In this document: positions 1 through 8,698 of the stretch, piece after piece
Numbering within the stretch: position 1 is the stretch's first letter
Layout of the letters: every line of letters begins with the position of its first letter
DNA from: CAZIKB01 sp964539665
GTDB lineage: Bacteria > Zhuqueibacterota > Zhuqueibacteria > Oceanimicrobiales > Oceanimicrobiaceae
Assembly: GCA_964539665.1 (NCBI GenBank)
Contig: CAZIKB010000003.1
Span: 62,001 to 126,000, forward strand
DNA length: 64,000 nucleotides
Direction of reading: 5' to 3'
The notes under the pieces: model-generated
What the model was told of the DNA's origin: nothing
Databases searched by the model: none
What the model saw: the letters and a program-made list of their open reading frames with translations, nothing else
Program-made: the position numbers and the translations under genes

Positions 1-2
1 CA

Positions 3-1115
3 GTAGTGGCTAATTACGTTGAAATGCTGAGTTTTATGAGGGATAAGGAGCGGGTATCAGGCGTTGTGGCAAAAGATCACATAACAGGTGAGCAAGTAGA
101 AATCCGGGCGAAACTAGTGATCAATAACAGCGGACCCTGGGTTGAAAATATCCTTAGCCATTTGAATGGACACTCGATACAACCTGAGATTAAGATGTCA
201 GCAGCGATGAATTTGGTGTTAAAGAGACAAATTATATCTGAATACGCTGCAGGCATTTGGAGTAAGGCTACATTTAAAGATACGGATGCGTTAATTAGTA
301 AGGGGTCCCGGCTTTTTTTTATTACTCCCTGGCAAAATTATTCAATAATTGGTACAACCCATGTTCATTATGAAGGTGATCCGGGTCAATTCAAAATACG
401 TGAACAGGATATTCAATCGTTTGTCAACGAGGTCAATGAGGCGTATCCAGCCGCCAATATAAAAAGGGAAGATGTCTCATTTTTTTATGGCGGCCTGCTG
501 CCGGCCGATGCAAACCAGCCTGACACGGGAGATGTAAAACTGTTGAAGAGTTACAGGATTATTGACCATGAAATTGAAAGTGGCATTAAAGGCTTGCTTT
601 CGGTAGTCAGTGTGAAATATACCACAGCCAGAGATGTTGCGCAAAAAACCGTAGATTATATTTTCAATAAATTAAATATTCAATCTCCTGCGTGTCAAAC
701 TTCGAGTGTGCCGCTATTTGGCGGTGAAATTGAGTTGTTTGACGATTTTCTAAAAAAAGAAAAAGCTAAAGCTATGAAGGGATTAAGCGAAGATATAATT
801 GAGCATTTAATTAAGAATTACGGTTCAGAATATAAAAGAATTTTAAATTATACAGATGAAAATTCTGATTGGGCTGAAACAGTAAATGATTCGTCAAATG
901 TTTTAAAAGCGGAAATCATTCATACAGTCCGGGAAGAAATGGCGCTAAAGCTTCGTGATGTTGTCAGGATACGCACAGAACTTGGCAGTGCAGCTTATCC
1001 GGGTCTGGAGACTCTTGAAACCTGTGCAGCTTTAATGGCGCATGAATTAGGTTGGGATGCTAAAAAAATACAAAGTGAAATTGATGAAGCTAAGGCTATT
1101 TATGTGCCAGCATAA
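3..1115 (+). CDS. glpD: FAD-dependent glycerol-3-phosphate dehydrogenase, C-terminal part (partial gene)
   Basis: The reading frame is open from the window edge, so the gene is cut at its 5' end and the GTG at position 6 is not its start. About 370 residues remain. The family oxidises sn-glycerol 3-phosphate to dihydroxyacetone phosphate with FAD and passes electrons to quinones at the membrane. Visible signs are the end of the FAD-binding region (VINNSGPWVENIL), a central substrate domain (ITPWQNYSIIGTTH), and a helical C-terminal domain with the RDEMALKL-like stretch and RIRTELG. Such a C-terminal domain is typical of GlpD. The glycan genes begin about 50 bases downstream, so it is probably an unrelated or loosely linked neighbour. 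A related amino-acid-oxidase-type FAD enzyme is the main alternative. Confidence 0.8.
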   Translation, partial: VVANYVEMLSFMRDKERVSGVVAKDHITGEQVEIRAKLVINNSGPWVENILSHLNGHSIQPEIKMSAAMNLVLKRQIISEYAAGIWSKATFKDTDALISKGSRLFFITPWQNYSIIGTTHVHYEGDPGQFKIREQDIQSFVNEVNEAYPAANIKREDVSFFYGGLLPADANQPDTGDVKLLKSYRIIDHEIESGIKGLLSVVSVKYTTARDVAQKTVDYIFNKLNIQSPACQTSSVPLFGGEIELFDDFLKKEKAKAMKGLSEDIIEHLIKNYGSEYKRILNYTDENSDWAETVNDSSNVLKAEIIHTVREEMALKLRDVVRIRTELGSAAYPGLETLETCAALMAHELGWDAKKIQSEIDEAKAIYVPA

Positions 1116-1163
1116 TTAATTTGTGATTTAGTTTTTTAATTTTTGCAGGACCGATAATTACTT

Positions 1164-2150
1164 ATGGGCAAAGAAGCGTTTGTAACAGGGGCGAACGGTT
1201 TTACGGGTAGTCACCTTTGTAAATTATTAATTGAAAAAGGTTACTCGGTAAATGCAATGGTAAGAAATTCGAGCAAATGTGTAATTTTAGAAGAAATGGG
1301 CGCCAAAATTGTTGTAGCCGATTTGTCCGATTCATTTTCGCTCGATGGGATTTTAAAAGATACAGATGTCGTCTATCACATTGCGGCGGCTTACCGACAG
1401 GAAGGTATCTCGAAAGAACTTTTTTGGAAGGTAAATGTTGATGGGACTCGCAAATTACTTGAACAATCTAAAGCAAGCGGTGTTAAACGTTTTGTGCATT
1501 GCAGTACAGTTGGTGTGCAGGGTGAAATAGCCAAACCGCCGGCAAAAGAAACTGATCCGTATAAACCAGGCGACCATTATCAGGAATCGAAAATGGAGGG
1601 GGAGAAAATAGCTCGGGGCTATTTTGAAAAATATGGTATGGAAGGAGTTATTGTTCGTCCGGTAGGCATTTATGGTCCTGGAGATACACGATTTTTAAAA
1701 TTGTTTAAGTATATTAATAATGGTAAATTTAGAATGATTGGCTCGGGAGAAGTCCTTTATCATTTGACTTTTGTGGAAGATTTAGTTAATGGTATTTCGC
1801 TGGCCGGTGAAAAACCGGCAGCTGTCGGGCATATATACACAATCGGTGGCAATGAATATTTAACTCTTAAGGAGCTTGTTGTGTTAATTGCCGAGGTTCT
1901 TGGAAAACCGGCGTCGAGAAAATATTTGCCCTTAAAACCAGTCTACTGGGCTGCAACTGTGTGCGAAGCCGTCTGCAGGCCATTAGGAATAGAACCGCCA
2001 TTATATCGCCGCAGGCTTGATTTTTTTACTAAAGACAGAGCATTTGATATTTCGAAAGCTAAAAATGAATTGGGCTATCTGCCCAAAATGCCCTTAAAGG
2101 ACGGCCTGGCAATTACCGCGGAATGGTACAAAAAACATGGCCTGATTTGA
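1164..2150 (+). CDS. NAD(P)-dependent epimerase/dehydratase (extended SDR)
   Basis: This 328-residue protein has the N-terminal Rossmann motif TGANGFTGSHL (GxxGxxG) at residues 8-18. An extended-SDR catalytic Tyr-Lys pair appears in YQESK near residue 140. The sequence resembles the dihydroflavonol-4-reductase/HpnA-like branch of nucleotide-sugar and sterol-type epimerases. The family acts in the cytoplasm on NDP-sugars or small carbonyl compounds, and the exact substrate cannot be read from sequence. It is followed 24 bases later by a flippase-like membrane protein in the same direction, which fits a role in making a sugar or lipid precursor of the surface glycan. The start is an ATG at the beginning of the Rossmann fold. 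Confidence 0.8.
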   Translation: MGKEAFVTGANGFTGSHLCKLLIEKGYSVNAMVRNSSKCVILEEMGAKIVVADLSDSFSLDGILKDTDVVYHIAAAYRQEGISKELFWKVNVDGTRKLLEQSKASGVKRFVHCSTVGVQGEIAKPPAKETDPYKPGDHYQESKMEGEKIARGYFEKYGMEGVIVRPVGIYGPGDTRFLKLFKYINNGKFRMIGSGEVLYHLTFVEDLVNGISLAGEKPAAVGHIYTIGGNEYLTLKELVVLIAEVLGKPASRKYLPLKPVYWAATVCEAVCRPLGIEPPLYRRRLDFFTKDRAFDISKAKNELGYLPKMPLKDGLAITAEWYKKHGLI

Positions 2151-2174
2151 AATTAAATAATTGAGGAAATTGAA

Positions 2175-3185
2175 GTGAAAACTGCTGCTGTAAAAAATGT
2201 AGAACCCAATATAGAGGAAGAAGAGCAATCGCAAAAGAGAGATTCTAAAAGCTGGCTTATGATGGCGATTAAAATCGTAATCAGCGCTTCGCTCATAATC
2301 TTTCTGGTCAATAAAACCAATCTGACAGAAATTTGGCGATCAATGAAATCCGCCAACATGCTTCTCATCTGGTTGTCGTTTTTACTGCATGGGATTGGCT
2401 ATTTCTCCAGTTCCTACCGCTGGCGACTGCTGTTACTCGCTCAGGGATATGATGTGTCTGTTGGTTATTTGGTTCGATCTTATGCAGTTGCCATGTTTTT
2501 CAATAATCTTTTACCTTCCACTATCGGAGGAGATGGCTACCGCGCTTATGATACATCCAAATGTAATATACCGAAATTAAAAGCATTGGCTATTGTGATC
2601 GTCGAAAGATTTTTAGGATTATTTGCTTTAATGGTATTTGCTATGCTGGCGCTGGCTTTGGCGACTGAACTTACCACGCAAATTGAAAATCTCTGGATCT
2701 GGTCGTTTTTAACTTTTTCAGCTATGCTGGTTGCGGTGTGGTTAATATTCTTTCACAGTGGAAAAGTACCCTGGCTGCGAAAAATTTTGAATATGCCGGG
2801 AATGAGTATTGTAAACAAACTGCTCATGAAAATCACAGACTCATTTGCGCCGTTTCGCAGAAAAACCAAAGCATTGAGTTGGGGTCTGGTTTTATCTCTT
2901 GTTTTACAAATAAATGTCATCTTCCATTATTATCTGATTTCTGAAGCCCTGGGTCTGTCAATTCCTTTTGTGAAATTTTTGGTCATCATTCCTTTGTCTA
3001 TCTTCATTCAAATGGTGCCGGTTTCGATTAACGGAATTGGCCTTCGCGAGTCGTTCTATGTGTTCTTCTTATCAACAATTTATGGCGCGCCAATCGCGGC
3101 CGCTCTGGCTTTTTCCTGGATTGCTTACGGGATGATTCTACTTTTAGGCATCTTTGGTGGAGTGATTTATGCTTTCAGAAAATAA
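2175..3185 (+). CDS. UPF0104 / lysylphosphatidylglycerol-synthase-type transmembrane protein
   Basis: This is a 336-residue, very hydrophobic protein with about eight predicted membrane segments. A short charged cytoplasmic N-terminus (residues 1-25) comes first. The pattern matches the LPG synthase transmembrane region family (UPF0104, as in AglD and the MprF flippase domain), including the segment NNLLPSTIGGDGYRA and the late motif PVSINGIGLRE. Members are thought to move lipids or lipid-linked intermediates across the inner membrane. The start is a GTG with a GAGG ribosome-binding site about 8 bases upstream. It lies between a sugar epimerase and an acyltransferase, consistent with a lipid-linked step, but the substrate is unknown. 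Confidence 0.8.
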   Translation: MKTAAVKNVEPNIEEEEQSQKRDSKSWLMMAIKIVISASLIIFLVNKTNLTEIWRSMKSANMLLIWLSFLLHGIGYFSSSYRWRLLLLAQGYDVSVGYLVRSYAVAMFFNNLLPSTIGGDGYRAYDTSKCNIPKLKALAIVIVERFLGLFALMVFAMLALALATELTTQIENLWIWSFLTFSAMLVAVWLIFFHSGKVPWLRKILNMPGMSIVNKLLMKITDSFAPFRRKTKALSWGLVLSLVLQINVIFHYYLISEALGLSIPFVKFLVIIPLSIFIQMVPVSINGIGLRESFYVFFLSTIYGAPIAAALAFSWIAYGMILLLGIFGGVIYAFRK

Positions 3186-3242
3186 AGTACTGCAAGCGTC
3201 ATCGTTTGCGATTTATTACAAAATCTATTTTAGGAGTTATAA

Positions 3243-4040
3243 ATGAGTGAAAATAACAATCCGAAAATCATGGATACGCAAAAAGAGCTTTTTGATGAAA
3301 AAAAGTCAAAAGCCAAGAAATACCAGGAAATTTTTATAGGGGAGCCGGGATTCTTTAAGATGGTCAAATATGAGCTAATCATTACTTTGTTTAGCTGGGT
3401 TCCTGGTGCAATGGGGATTTTTTTACGCTCTTTTTTTTATCGTTATATTTTAGGTTCAACGGGGCGAGGAGTTGCGCTCGGAGCAAATATTGCTATTCGG
3501 CACCCAGGTAAAATCCACCTCGGAAATAATGTTGTGATAGATGATAATTGTGTTATGGATGCGAAAGGCGAAAACAACCAGGGAATCAAAATTGAAAATG
3601 GCGTTTTTGTTGGACGCGGAACCATACTGACCTGCCATAATGGAGACATTATTCTTGAGGATAATGTGAACATCGGCTTCAATTGTGTTATCTCTTCACT
3701 CAGCCGCATCGTTATAAAAAAGAACCACCTGATGGCTGCTTTTTGTTATTTGGTCGGAGGCGATCACGACAGCGATCGCACCGATATTCCGGTTCTGCAC
3801 CAGGGTCGGTCATCCAAAGGAATCACCATCGATGAAAACGTCTGGCTGGGAGCTGGTGTGGCTGTGTTGGATGGCGTCACCATCGGGCGTGATAGCATAA
3901 TTGGTGCGGGCGCAGTTGTAAACAAGGATGTCCAGGAATATGCTATCGCGGCAGGATTGCCTGCCAAATTTTTGTGGGACCGTCGGAAGGGCAAAGAACA
4001 TAATGAAATTTTAAAAGGCGAGGCAGTCGAACAGAAATAA
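3243..4040 (+). CDS. Left-handed beta-helix (hexapeptide repeat) acyltransferase
   Basis: The 265-residue protein has an N-terminal region of about 75 residues with a hydrophobic stretch, followed by repeated hexapeptides such as IRHPGKIHLGNNVVIDDN, IKIENGVFVGRGT and ITIDENVWLGAGVAVLDGVTIG. These form a left-handed beta helix. The likely catalytic His lies in the loop VGGDHDSD. The family (WbbJ/NodL/maa type) transfers acetyl or other acyl groups from CoA donors to sugar hydroxyls or amines. Its place between a UPF0104 protein and an asparagine-synthase-like gene fits O- or N-acylation of a glycan precursor. The start ATG follows a GGAG ribosome-binding site closely. Confidence 0.85.
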   Translation: MSENNNPKIMDTQKELFDEKKSKAKKYQEIFIGEPGFFKMVKYELIITLFSWVPGAMGIFLRSFFYRYILGSTGRGVALGANIAIRHPGKIHLGNNVVIDDNCVMDAKGENNQGIKIENGVFVGRGTILTCHNGDIILEDNVNIGFNCVISSLSRIVIKKNHLMAAFCYLVGGDHDSDRTDIPVLHQGRSSKGITIDENVWLGAGVAVLDGVTIGRDSIIGAGAVVNKDVQEYAIAAGLPAKFLWDRRKGKEHNEILKGEAVEQK

Positions 4041-4073
4041 ATTTTATATATTCGATTAAATACGGAGAAGTAC

Positions 4074-5954
4074 ATGATTTACGGTATTGTTAACCGCTCA
4101 AAAGAGCAGAATGTCAGTCAGGGAGGATTGATAAAACTACGGCCAGAACATTTATCAGGTAAAGCGGTCAATACTTTTATTAACCAGAATGTAGCCTTGG
4201 GAATCAGCGAAATAGGAGTTCCAACCATTGATGAACGGGTAGGAATAGCTTTTAGCTCAGATAAGCAGATTGCAGTCGCTGCAACCGGGAATATTTTTAG
4301 AAGTAATGAAGACGTGTCTGAGAAGTCAAGCGGGACGAGGTCAACAAAGACAGATGTGGCTAAATTGATTTTAACCTGCTACCAAAAATCAGCGGATAGT
4401 GGTTTTAAAAAATTAAATGGTCAATTTGCTGCTGCTATCTGGGATGCCGCCAAAAACAGATTTTTACTTGTGCGGGATCATCTGGGTTTTGAACCGCTGT
4501 TTTATTACTGGGATGAGAAAACCCTTGTATTTTGCTCGTCCTTGAAAGCCTTGCTGCAATTTGAGAAAATTAAAGATCAGCTTAATTACCGGGCTATACG
4601 AAACTATCTGCTTTTCAATTATAATCCGGGATTAGATACATTTATTCAGAATGTTAAAAAAGTGCAACCTGGATTTTGCTTGATTTTAGAAAATGAAAAA
4701 TTAACTCCAAAAAAGTACTGGTTTTTGTCCTACCAAAATCAAAATGGTCGTCAGCTTGAAGAGTACACAGAAGAGCTTATTTTTTTAACCAAAGATTCTA
4801 TTAAAATCCGGGCGAATGAAAGCAGCTCTGATCCTGGTGCGTTTCTTAGTGGTGGCATGGATTCGAGTTCCGTGGTCGGTCTGCTAAGTGGATTGGTGGA
4901 TAGACCCGTTCATACTTTTTCATTCAGGTGCCGTGAAAAATCTGTTGACGAGTCATACTATGCCAGGGTTATGGCCGAACATTATAAAACTCAACATCAT
5001 GAGGTTGAATTCACCGCAGATGAACTCATAAACCTTGAGAAAATGACGGACTGGATGGAAGAGCCGTTATGTGATATCGGTGTGGAACTGGGCTCGTACA
5101 TTTTAGGAAAAGCCGCTCAAAAGGATGTGCAATATATTCTCACTGGCGATGGTGGAGATGAACTCTATGCCGGGCATCCGGTTTATATGGCTGATAAAAT
5201 TGCCAGACTGTTCGATATTGTTCCCGGCCCTTTGAGATTCGGTATCACAAAAGCTGCGCAGATTCTGCCAGACTCCGATAAAAAGAAAAGTTTGCTGGTA
5301 AAAACTCGCCGTTTTGCTTACAGCTACAGTTTCCCAGCGGAACTCTTAAGTAACCGCTGGCGGATTTATTATAATGACCGTGAGCTTGCTAAACTCTGTA
5401 CACCTGAACTGGTCTCTGGATTCGGCGATTTGAACTCGTATAAAGATATCACAGATCTTTATTCTGATGCAGATGGAAATGATTTTCTCAGCAATTCGCT
5501 CTATGGCGATTATCAAACGCTTGTGCATTTTCATGTTGATAGATTGCGACTAACCCGCGCGTTTGGCATCGAAGCGCGATTCCCTCTGCATGATTACCGT
5601 CTTATTGAATTTTCGGCTACTATTCCCCCTGAATTGAAAATTAAGGGTTACTCACAGGTTAAATATATCCAGAAGAAAGCATTAGAAGGAATTCTACCGG
5701 ATGAAATTGTGCACCGAAAGGACAAAATGGGGCACAATGTGCCCATGAAAAACTGGATGCGCGATACAACCCAATTTAGAGATTTGCTAAATGATGTTTT
5801 ATCTGAATCTGCTGTTAAAAACCGCAACTTTTTTAATCCAAAAATAATTCAGGAAATGTTAGAAGCCCATTTAAAAAAGAGAAAGGACTACTCCCATCGC
5901 CTTTACGCCCTCTTGATATTAGAACTTTGGCTGCAGAAAAATCTTGATAATTAA
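4074..5954 (+). CDS. Asparagine synthase-like amidotransferase with degenerate glutaminase domain
   Basis: The protein has 626 residues, the usual size for AsnB-type enzymes. The C-terminal synthetase domain is well preserved. It has the PPi-loop SGGMDSS at residues 259-265, ILTGDGGDELYAG, and the late segment RAFGIEARFPLHDYRLIEF. The N-terminal glutaminase domain appears broken. Mature family members begin Met-Cys-Gly-Ile, but here the start reads MIYGIV with no Cys at position 2. The NGEIYN-type loop has become TGNIFR and the LGHxRL arginine site has become LGISEIG. I infer that ATP-dependent adenylation is retained and glutamine hydrolysis is lost, so it may use free ammonia or another amine. 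Homologues in polysaccharide clusters are proposed to amidate sugar carboxylates. The ATG follows a GGAG ribosome-binding site. Confidence 0.82.
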   Translation: MIYGIVNRSKEQNVSQGGLIKLRPEHLSGKAVNTFINQNVALGISEIGVPTIDERVGIAFSSDKQIAVAATGNIFRSNEDVSEKSSGTRSTKTDVAKLILTCYQKSADSGFKKLNGQFAAAIWDAAKNRFLLVRDHLGFEPLFYYWDEKTLVFCSSLKALLQFEKIKDQLNYRAIRNYLLFNYNPGLDTFIQNVKKVQPGFCLILENEKLTPKKYWFLSYQNQNGRQLEEYTEELIFLTKDSIKIRANESSSDPGAFLSGGMDSSSVVGLLSGLVDRPVHTFSFRCREKSVDESYYARVMAEHYKTQHHEVEFTADELINLEKMTDWMEEPLCDIGVELGSYILGKAAQKDVQYILTGDGGDELYAGHPVYMADKIARLFDIVPGPLRFGITKAAQILPDSDKKKSLLVKTRRFAYSYSFPAELLSNRWRIYYNDRELAKLCTPELVSGFGDLNSYKDITDLYSDADGNDFLSNSLYGDYQTLVHFHVDRLRLTRAFGIEARFPLHDYRLIEFSATIPPELKIKGYSQVKYIQKKALEGILPDEIVHRKDKMGHNVPMKNWMRDTTQFRDLLNDVLSESAVKNRNFFNPKIIQEMLEAHLKKRKDYSHRLYALLILELWLQKNLDN

Positions 5955-5969
5955 ATAATTGAATAAATT

Positions 5970-6575
5970 ATGCCTTTACCGTTTGGACATTCTTTGATGG
6001 GATATACCCTGTACGAAACTATGCCCCACAAAGCAAAGGGATTAAATTGGCGAATGTTAATGCTATTCATTGTGATAGCAAATTTGCCGGATATTGATTT
6101 TCTCCCGGGATTTCTGGGGGGTAATCCAAACATATATCATCATCATTATTTGAGCCATAGTATAGGATTTGCAGTGTTCATTGGTGGTATGTTTGCATGG
6201 TTTTTTTCTTTTAAGAAGGGTGGAAATTTTCTGTCGTATTTTCTGATATTTACAAGTGTTTGTTATTCACATATAATAATGGACCTGGTTACAGCCGACA
6301 CTGGTGAACCTTTTGGTGTGCCGATGTTTTGGCCTTTAACAAAAACATATTATTATTCTCCTTTTTCTATATTTATGTCGTTACATAAGATTGGATTAAA
6401 TAAAGAATTCATTCAAAGTTTGTTTGTATTGCACAACCTCTGGGTAGCGCTTTGGGAGATTGTAATTTTTATGCCAATTTTGACAATAATAACGGTAGTG
6501 AAAATGTGTAGAAAATCTCAAAAAAAAAGAGACCGTGTGGGAAATTTAAAGTCAGATATCGTCTCAACAACATAG
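5970..6575 (+). CDS. YdjM/DUF457-like membrane-bound metal-dependent hydrolase
   Basis: This 201-residue protein has about four membrane segments. Its early motifs fit the YdjM-like predicted inner-membrane metal-dependent hydrolases: GHSLMGYTLYE near residue 6, ANLPDIDFLPG near residue 37, HHHYLSHSIG near residue 55, and a later SHIIMDLVTAD. The His and Asp residues could bind one or two metal ions at the membrane surface. The substrate is not known for most of the family. It begins 16 bases after the amidotransferase and is followed by glycosyltransferases, so it probably belongs to the same transcript. It could act on a lipid-linked intermediate, but this is inference. Confidence 0.75.
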   Translation: MPLPFGHSLMGYTLYETMPHKAKGLNWRMLMLFIVIANLPDIDFLPGFLGGNPNIYHHHYLSHSIGFAVFIGGMFAWFFSFKKGGNFLSYFLIFTSVCYSHIIMDLVTADTGEPFGVPMFWPLTKTYYYSPFSIFMSLHKIGLNKEFIQSLFVLHNLWVALWEIVIFMPILTIITVVKMCRKSQKKRDRVGNLKSDIVSTT

Positions 6576-6642
6576 GCGAAAAAGTGCAAGGTTTTTTGAA
6601 ACTTTTGAGTAAGAAAACATAATTCAAATATTAGAACAATAT

Positions 6643-7614
6643 ATGAATCAAATTGAATATTCGGTTGTAGTTCCTGTTATGGATGAAGAAGACAATGTGA
6701 AAATTCTTTATAACGGGATAAAAGAAGTACTGCAAAAAATGGGGAAGTCTTATGAAATAATATTCGTCGATGATGGCAGTACTGACCGGACATTTTCCAT
6801 TATGAAATCGATTAATAATCAGGATCATGATTTTAAAGTAATTAAATTCAGACGTAATTTTGGTCAATCTGCTGCGATGGCTGCTGGATTCGATCAGGCA
6901 AAGGGTAAGATTGTCATTTCCATGGATGGTGATTTGCAGAATGATCCAAAGGATATTCCGGCCCTGGTTGAAAAGATTCATGAGGGCTATGACATTGTGG
7001 CTGGTTGGCGAAAAAACCGAAAAGATAAATTGTTAATTAGAAAAGTCCCTTCAAAGATTGCAAATAGAATTATACGATATTTAACCGGCGTCCAGTTGCA
7101 TGACACTGGCTGCTCCCTGAAAGCATATCGGCTGGAGGTGATAAAGAAAATCAGACTTTATGGAGAATTGCATCGATTTATTCCGGCGCTGGCTCGCATT
7201 GAAGGCGCCCGAATATCTGAAATGATTGTTTCGCATCACCACCGTAAATTTGGTAAATCGAAATACAACTTGACCCGCACCTTCAAGGTAGTGATGGATT
7301 TAACAACTCTGAATCTTTTCATCAAATATTTAAATAATCCAGTTCATTTTTTTGGCATGCTGGGTTTTGTGTTTAATTTTATCGGAACATTTGCATTATG
7401 TATTTGTGGCTATTTATTTTTAAGGGAAGTTTATGATTTGCCCGGATTAAATGTATTTATTTCTTTTGCGTTTTTATTGATTGCTTCAGGCTGTCAATTT
7501 TTCTTCTACGGCCTGATTGCAAACATGGTCGTAAAAACTGGTGAAGATAATAATAATAAACTTATGGAGTACTATTCAAAAGCTAATCTTCGTGAAGGTA
7601 ATAAACTGACATGA
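6643..7614 (+). CDS. GT2 glycosyltransferase, polyprenyl-phosphate-sugar synthase type
   Basis: The 323-residue protein has a GT-A domain with FVDDGSTDRT near residue 41 and the metal-binding DxD as MDGDLQNDP (D95 and D97). HDTGCSLKAYR follows near residue 155. Two C-terminal membrane helices span about residues 230-300. This layout matches DPM1/GtrB/ArnC-type enzymes, which transfer a sugar from an NDP donor to polyprenyl phosphate on the cytoplasmic face. The product would feed the GT39-like enzymes elsewhere in the locus, which use lipid-phosphate sugars. Two related proteins follow directly, the first with a decayed active site. Confidence 0.88.
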   Translation: MNQIEYSVVVPVMDEEDNVKILYNGIKEVLQKMGKSYEIIFVDDGSTDRTFSIMKSINNQDHDFKVIKFRRNFGQSAAMAAGFDQAKGKIVISMDGDLQNDPKDIPALVEKIHEGYDIVAGWRKNRKDKLLIRKVPSKIANRIIRYLTGVQLHDTGCSLKAYRLEVIKKIRLYGELHRFIPALARIEGARISEMIVSHHHRKFGKSKYNLTRTFKVVMDLTTLNLFIKYLNNPVHFFGMLGFVFNFIGTFALCICGYLFLREVYDLPGLNVFISFAFLLIASGCQFFFYGLIANMVVKTGEDNNNKLMEYYSKANLREGNKLT

Positions 7615-7678
7615 TTTTTAAATGTTTAGTCACAAACTCTTAGCTCAATAGTATCAATTTAATTTGGAAATAAATTCG

Positions 7679-8677
7679 ATGGAAGAACAAATAATTACTC
7701 GTAGTACGCCACAAGATGGGGAAAGTGAGCAAGTCATGTTACCTCCAAAAGATAAAACCTCCATCATTATTACCGTAAAAAACTTTGAATCAGAGATCGG
7801 TGAAATAAATCAAACATTGCTCGCGAGTTTAGAAAAATCCAACGATGATTTTGAAGTGATCTATATCGATGATGGCAGCCTTGATAATACCTGGGAAGCG
7901 CTCAAGCAACAGGCTCTGAATGACAGGCGCATTAAATTGATTCGAATGCGCACTTCATTCGGGGAGTCTGCTGCATTCGAGGCAGGAATCAAACATGCTC
8001 AGGGCGACCGGATCGTGTTTTTTGCAACGAGGGTGCGGATCAATCCTGCTCAAATTTCAAATTTAGTGGCAAAGTTAAAAGATGATTATGATTTAGTTAT
8101 GGGTTGGCGGCATCCCCGTCGGGATTCGCTGTTAAATAGAGTTATCTCAAAAACATTTAATATGATGATTAAATGGATTTCTAAGATAACATTGCATGAT
8201 ATAAATAGCGGAGTTTTTGCCACCAGAAAAGAAGTTTTGCAGGATGTCCCAATTTATGGTAATTTGAACATTTTCCTGCCAATTTTAGCAACCAGAAAGG
8301 GCTACCGGGTAGGGGACGAACAGATCGAACAACTTCCCGGAAAATTTCGGCAGTCGAAATATTTCTCCGAATATATTCAAAGGCTTCTGGACATGGTCAC
8401 TGTAATCTTCCTGACCAATTATTCCAAGAAACCTCTGCACTTCTTAGGCTTCTTTGGTATTATTTTTACGATAATTGGTGCAGGAATGAATCTGTACCTG
8501 TTTATTTACAGGTTGCTGGAATTTGGCCCGATTGCTGGTCGGCCGCTCCTTCTACTTGGAGCATTGCTGTTAGTAATTGGCATCCAGATGATTTCAATCG
8601 GATTAATAGGCGAAATGATTATTTTTACCCATGCGAAAGAAATCAAAGAATATACAATTGAAGAAATTTTGGATTAA
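7679..8677 (+). CDS. GT2-like protein with degenerate catalytic DxD (probable pseudoenzyme)
   Basis: The fold and length (about 330 residues plus two C-terminal membrane helices) match the preceding GT2 protein, including IYIDDGSLDNTW and HDINSG. The DxD position, MDGD in its neighbour, reads FATRVRINP here, so both acidic metal ligands are missing. I infer a non-catalytic paralogue that may partner or regulate an active glycosyltransferase. I chose the ATG at 7679. A TTG at 7664 is also in frame, but its surrounding TTGGAAA would then overlap the probable GGAA ribosome-binding site. The possible extension adds only five residues. Confidence 0.78.
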   Translation: MEEQIITRSTPQDGESEQVMLPPKDKTSIIITVKNFESEIGEINQTLLASLEKSNDDFEVIYIDDGSLDNTWEALKQQALNDRRIKLIRMRTSFGESAAFEAGIKHAQGDRIVFFATRVRINPAQISNLVAKLKDDYDLVMGWRHPRRDSLLNRVISKTFNMMIKWISKITLHDINSGVFATRKEVLQDVPIYGNLNIFLPILATRKGYRVGDEQIEQLPGKFRQSKYFSEYIQRLLDMVTVIFLTNYSKKPLHFLGFFGIIFTIIGAGMNLYLFIYRLLEFGPIAGRPLLLLGALLLVIGIQMISIGLIGEMIIFTHAKEIKEYTIEEILD

Positions 8678-8698
8678 AAAATATACATTGGATTTATT

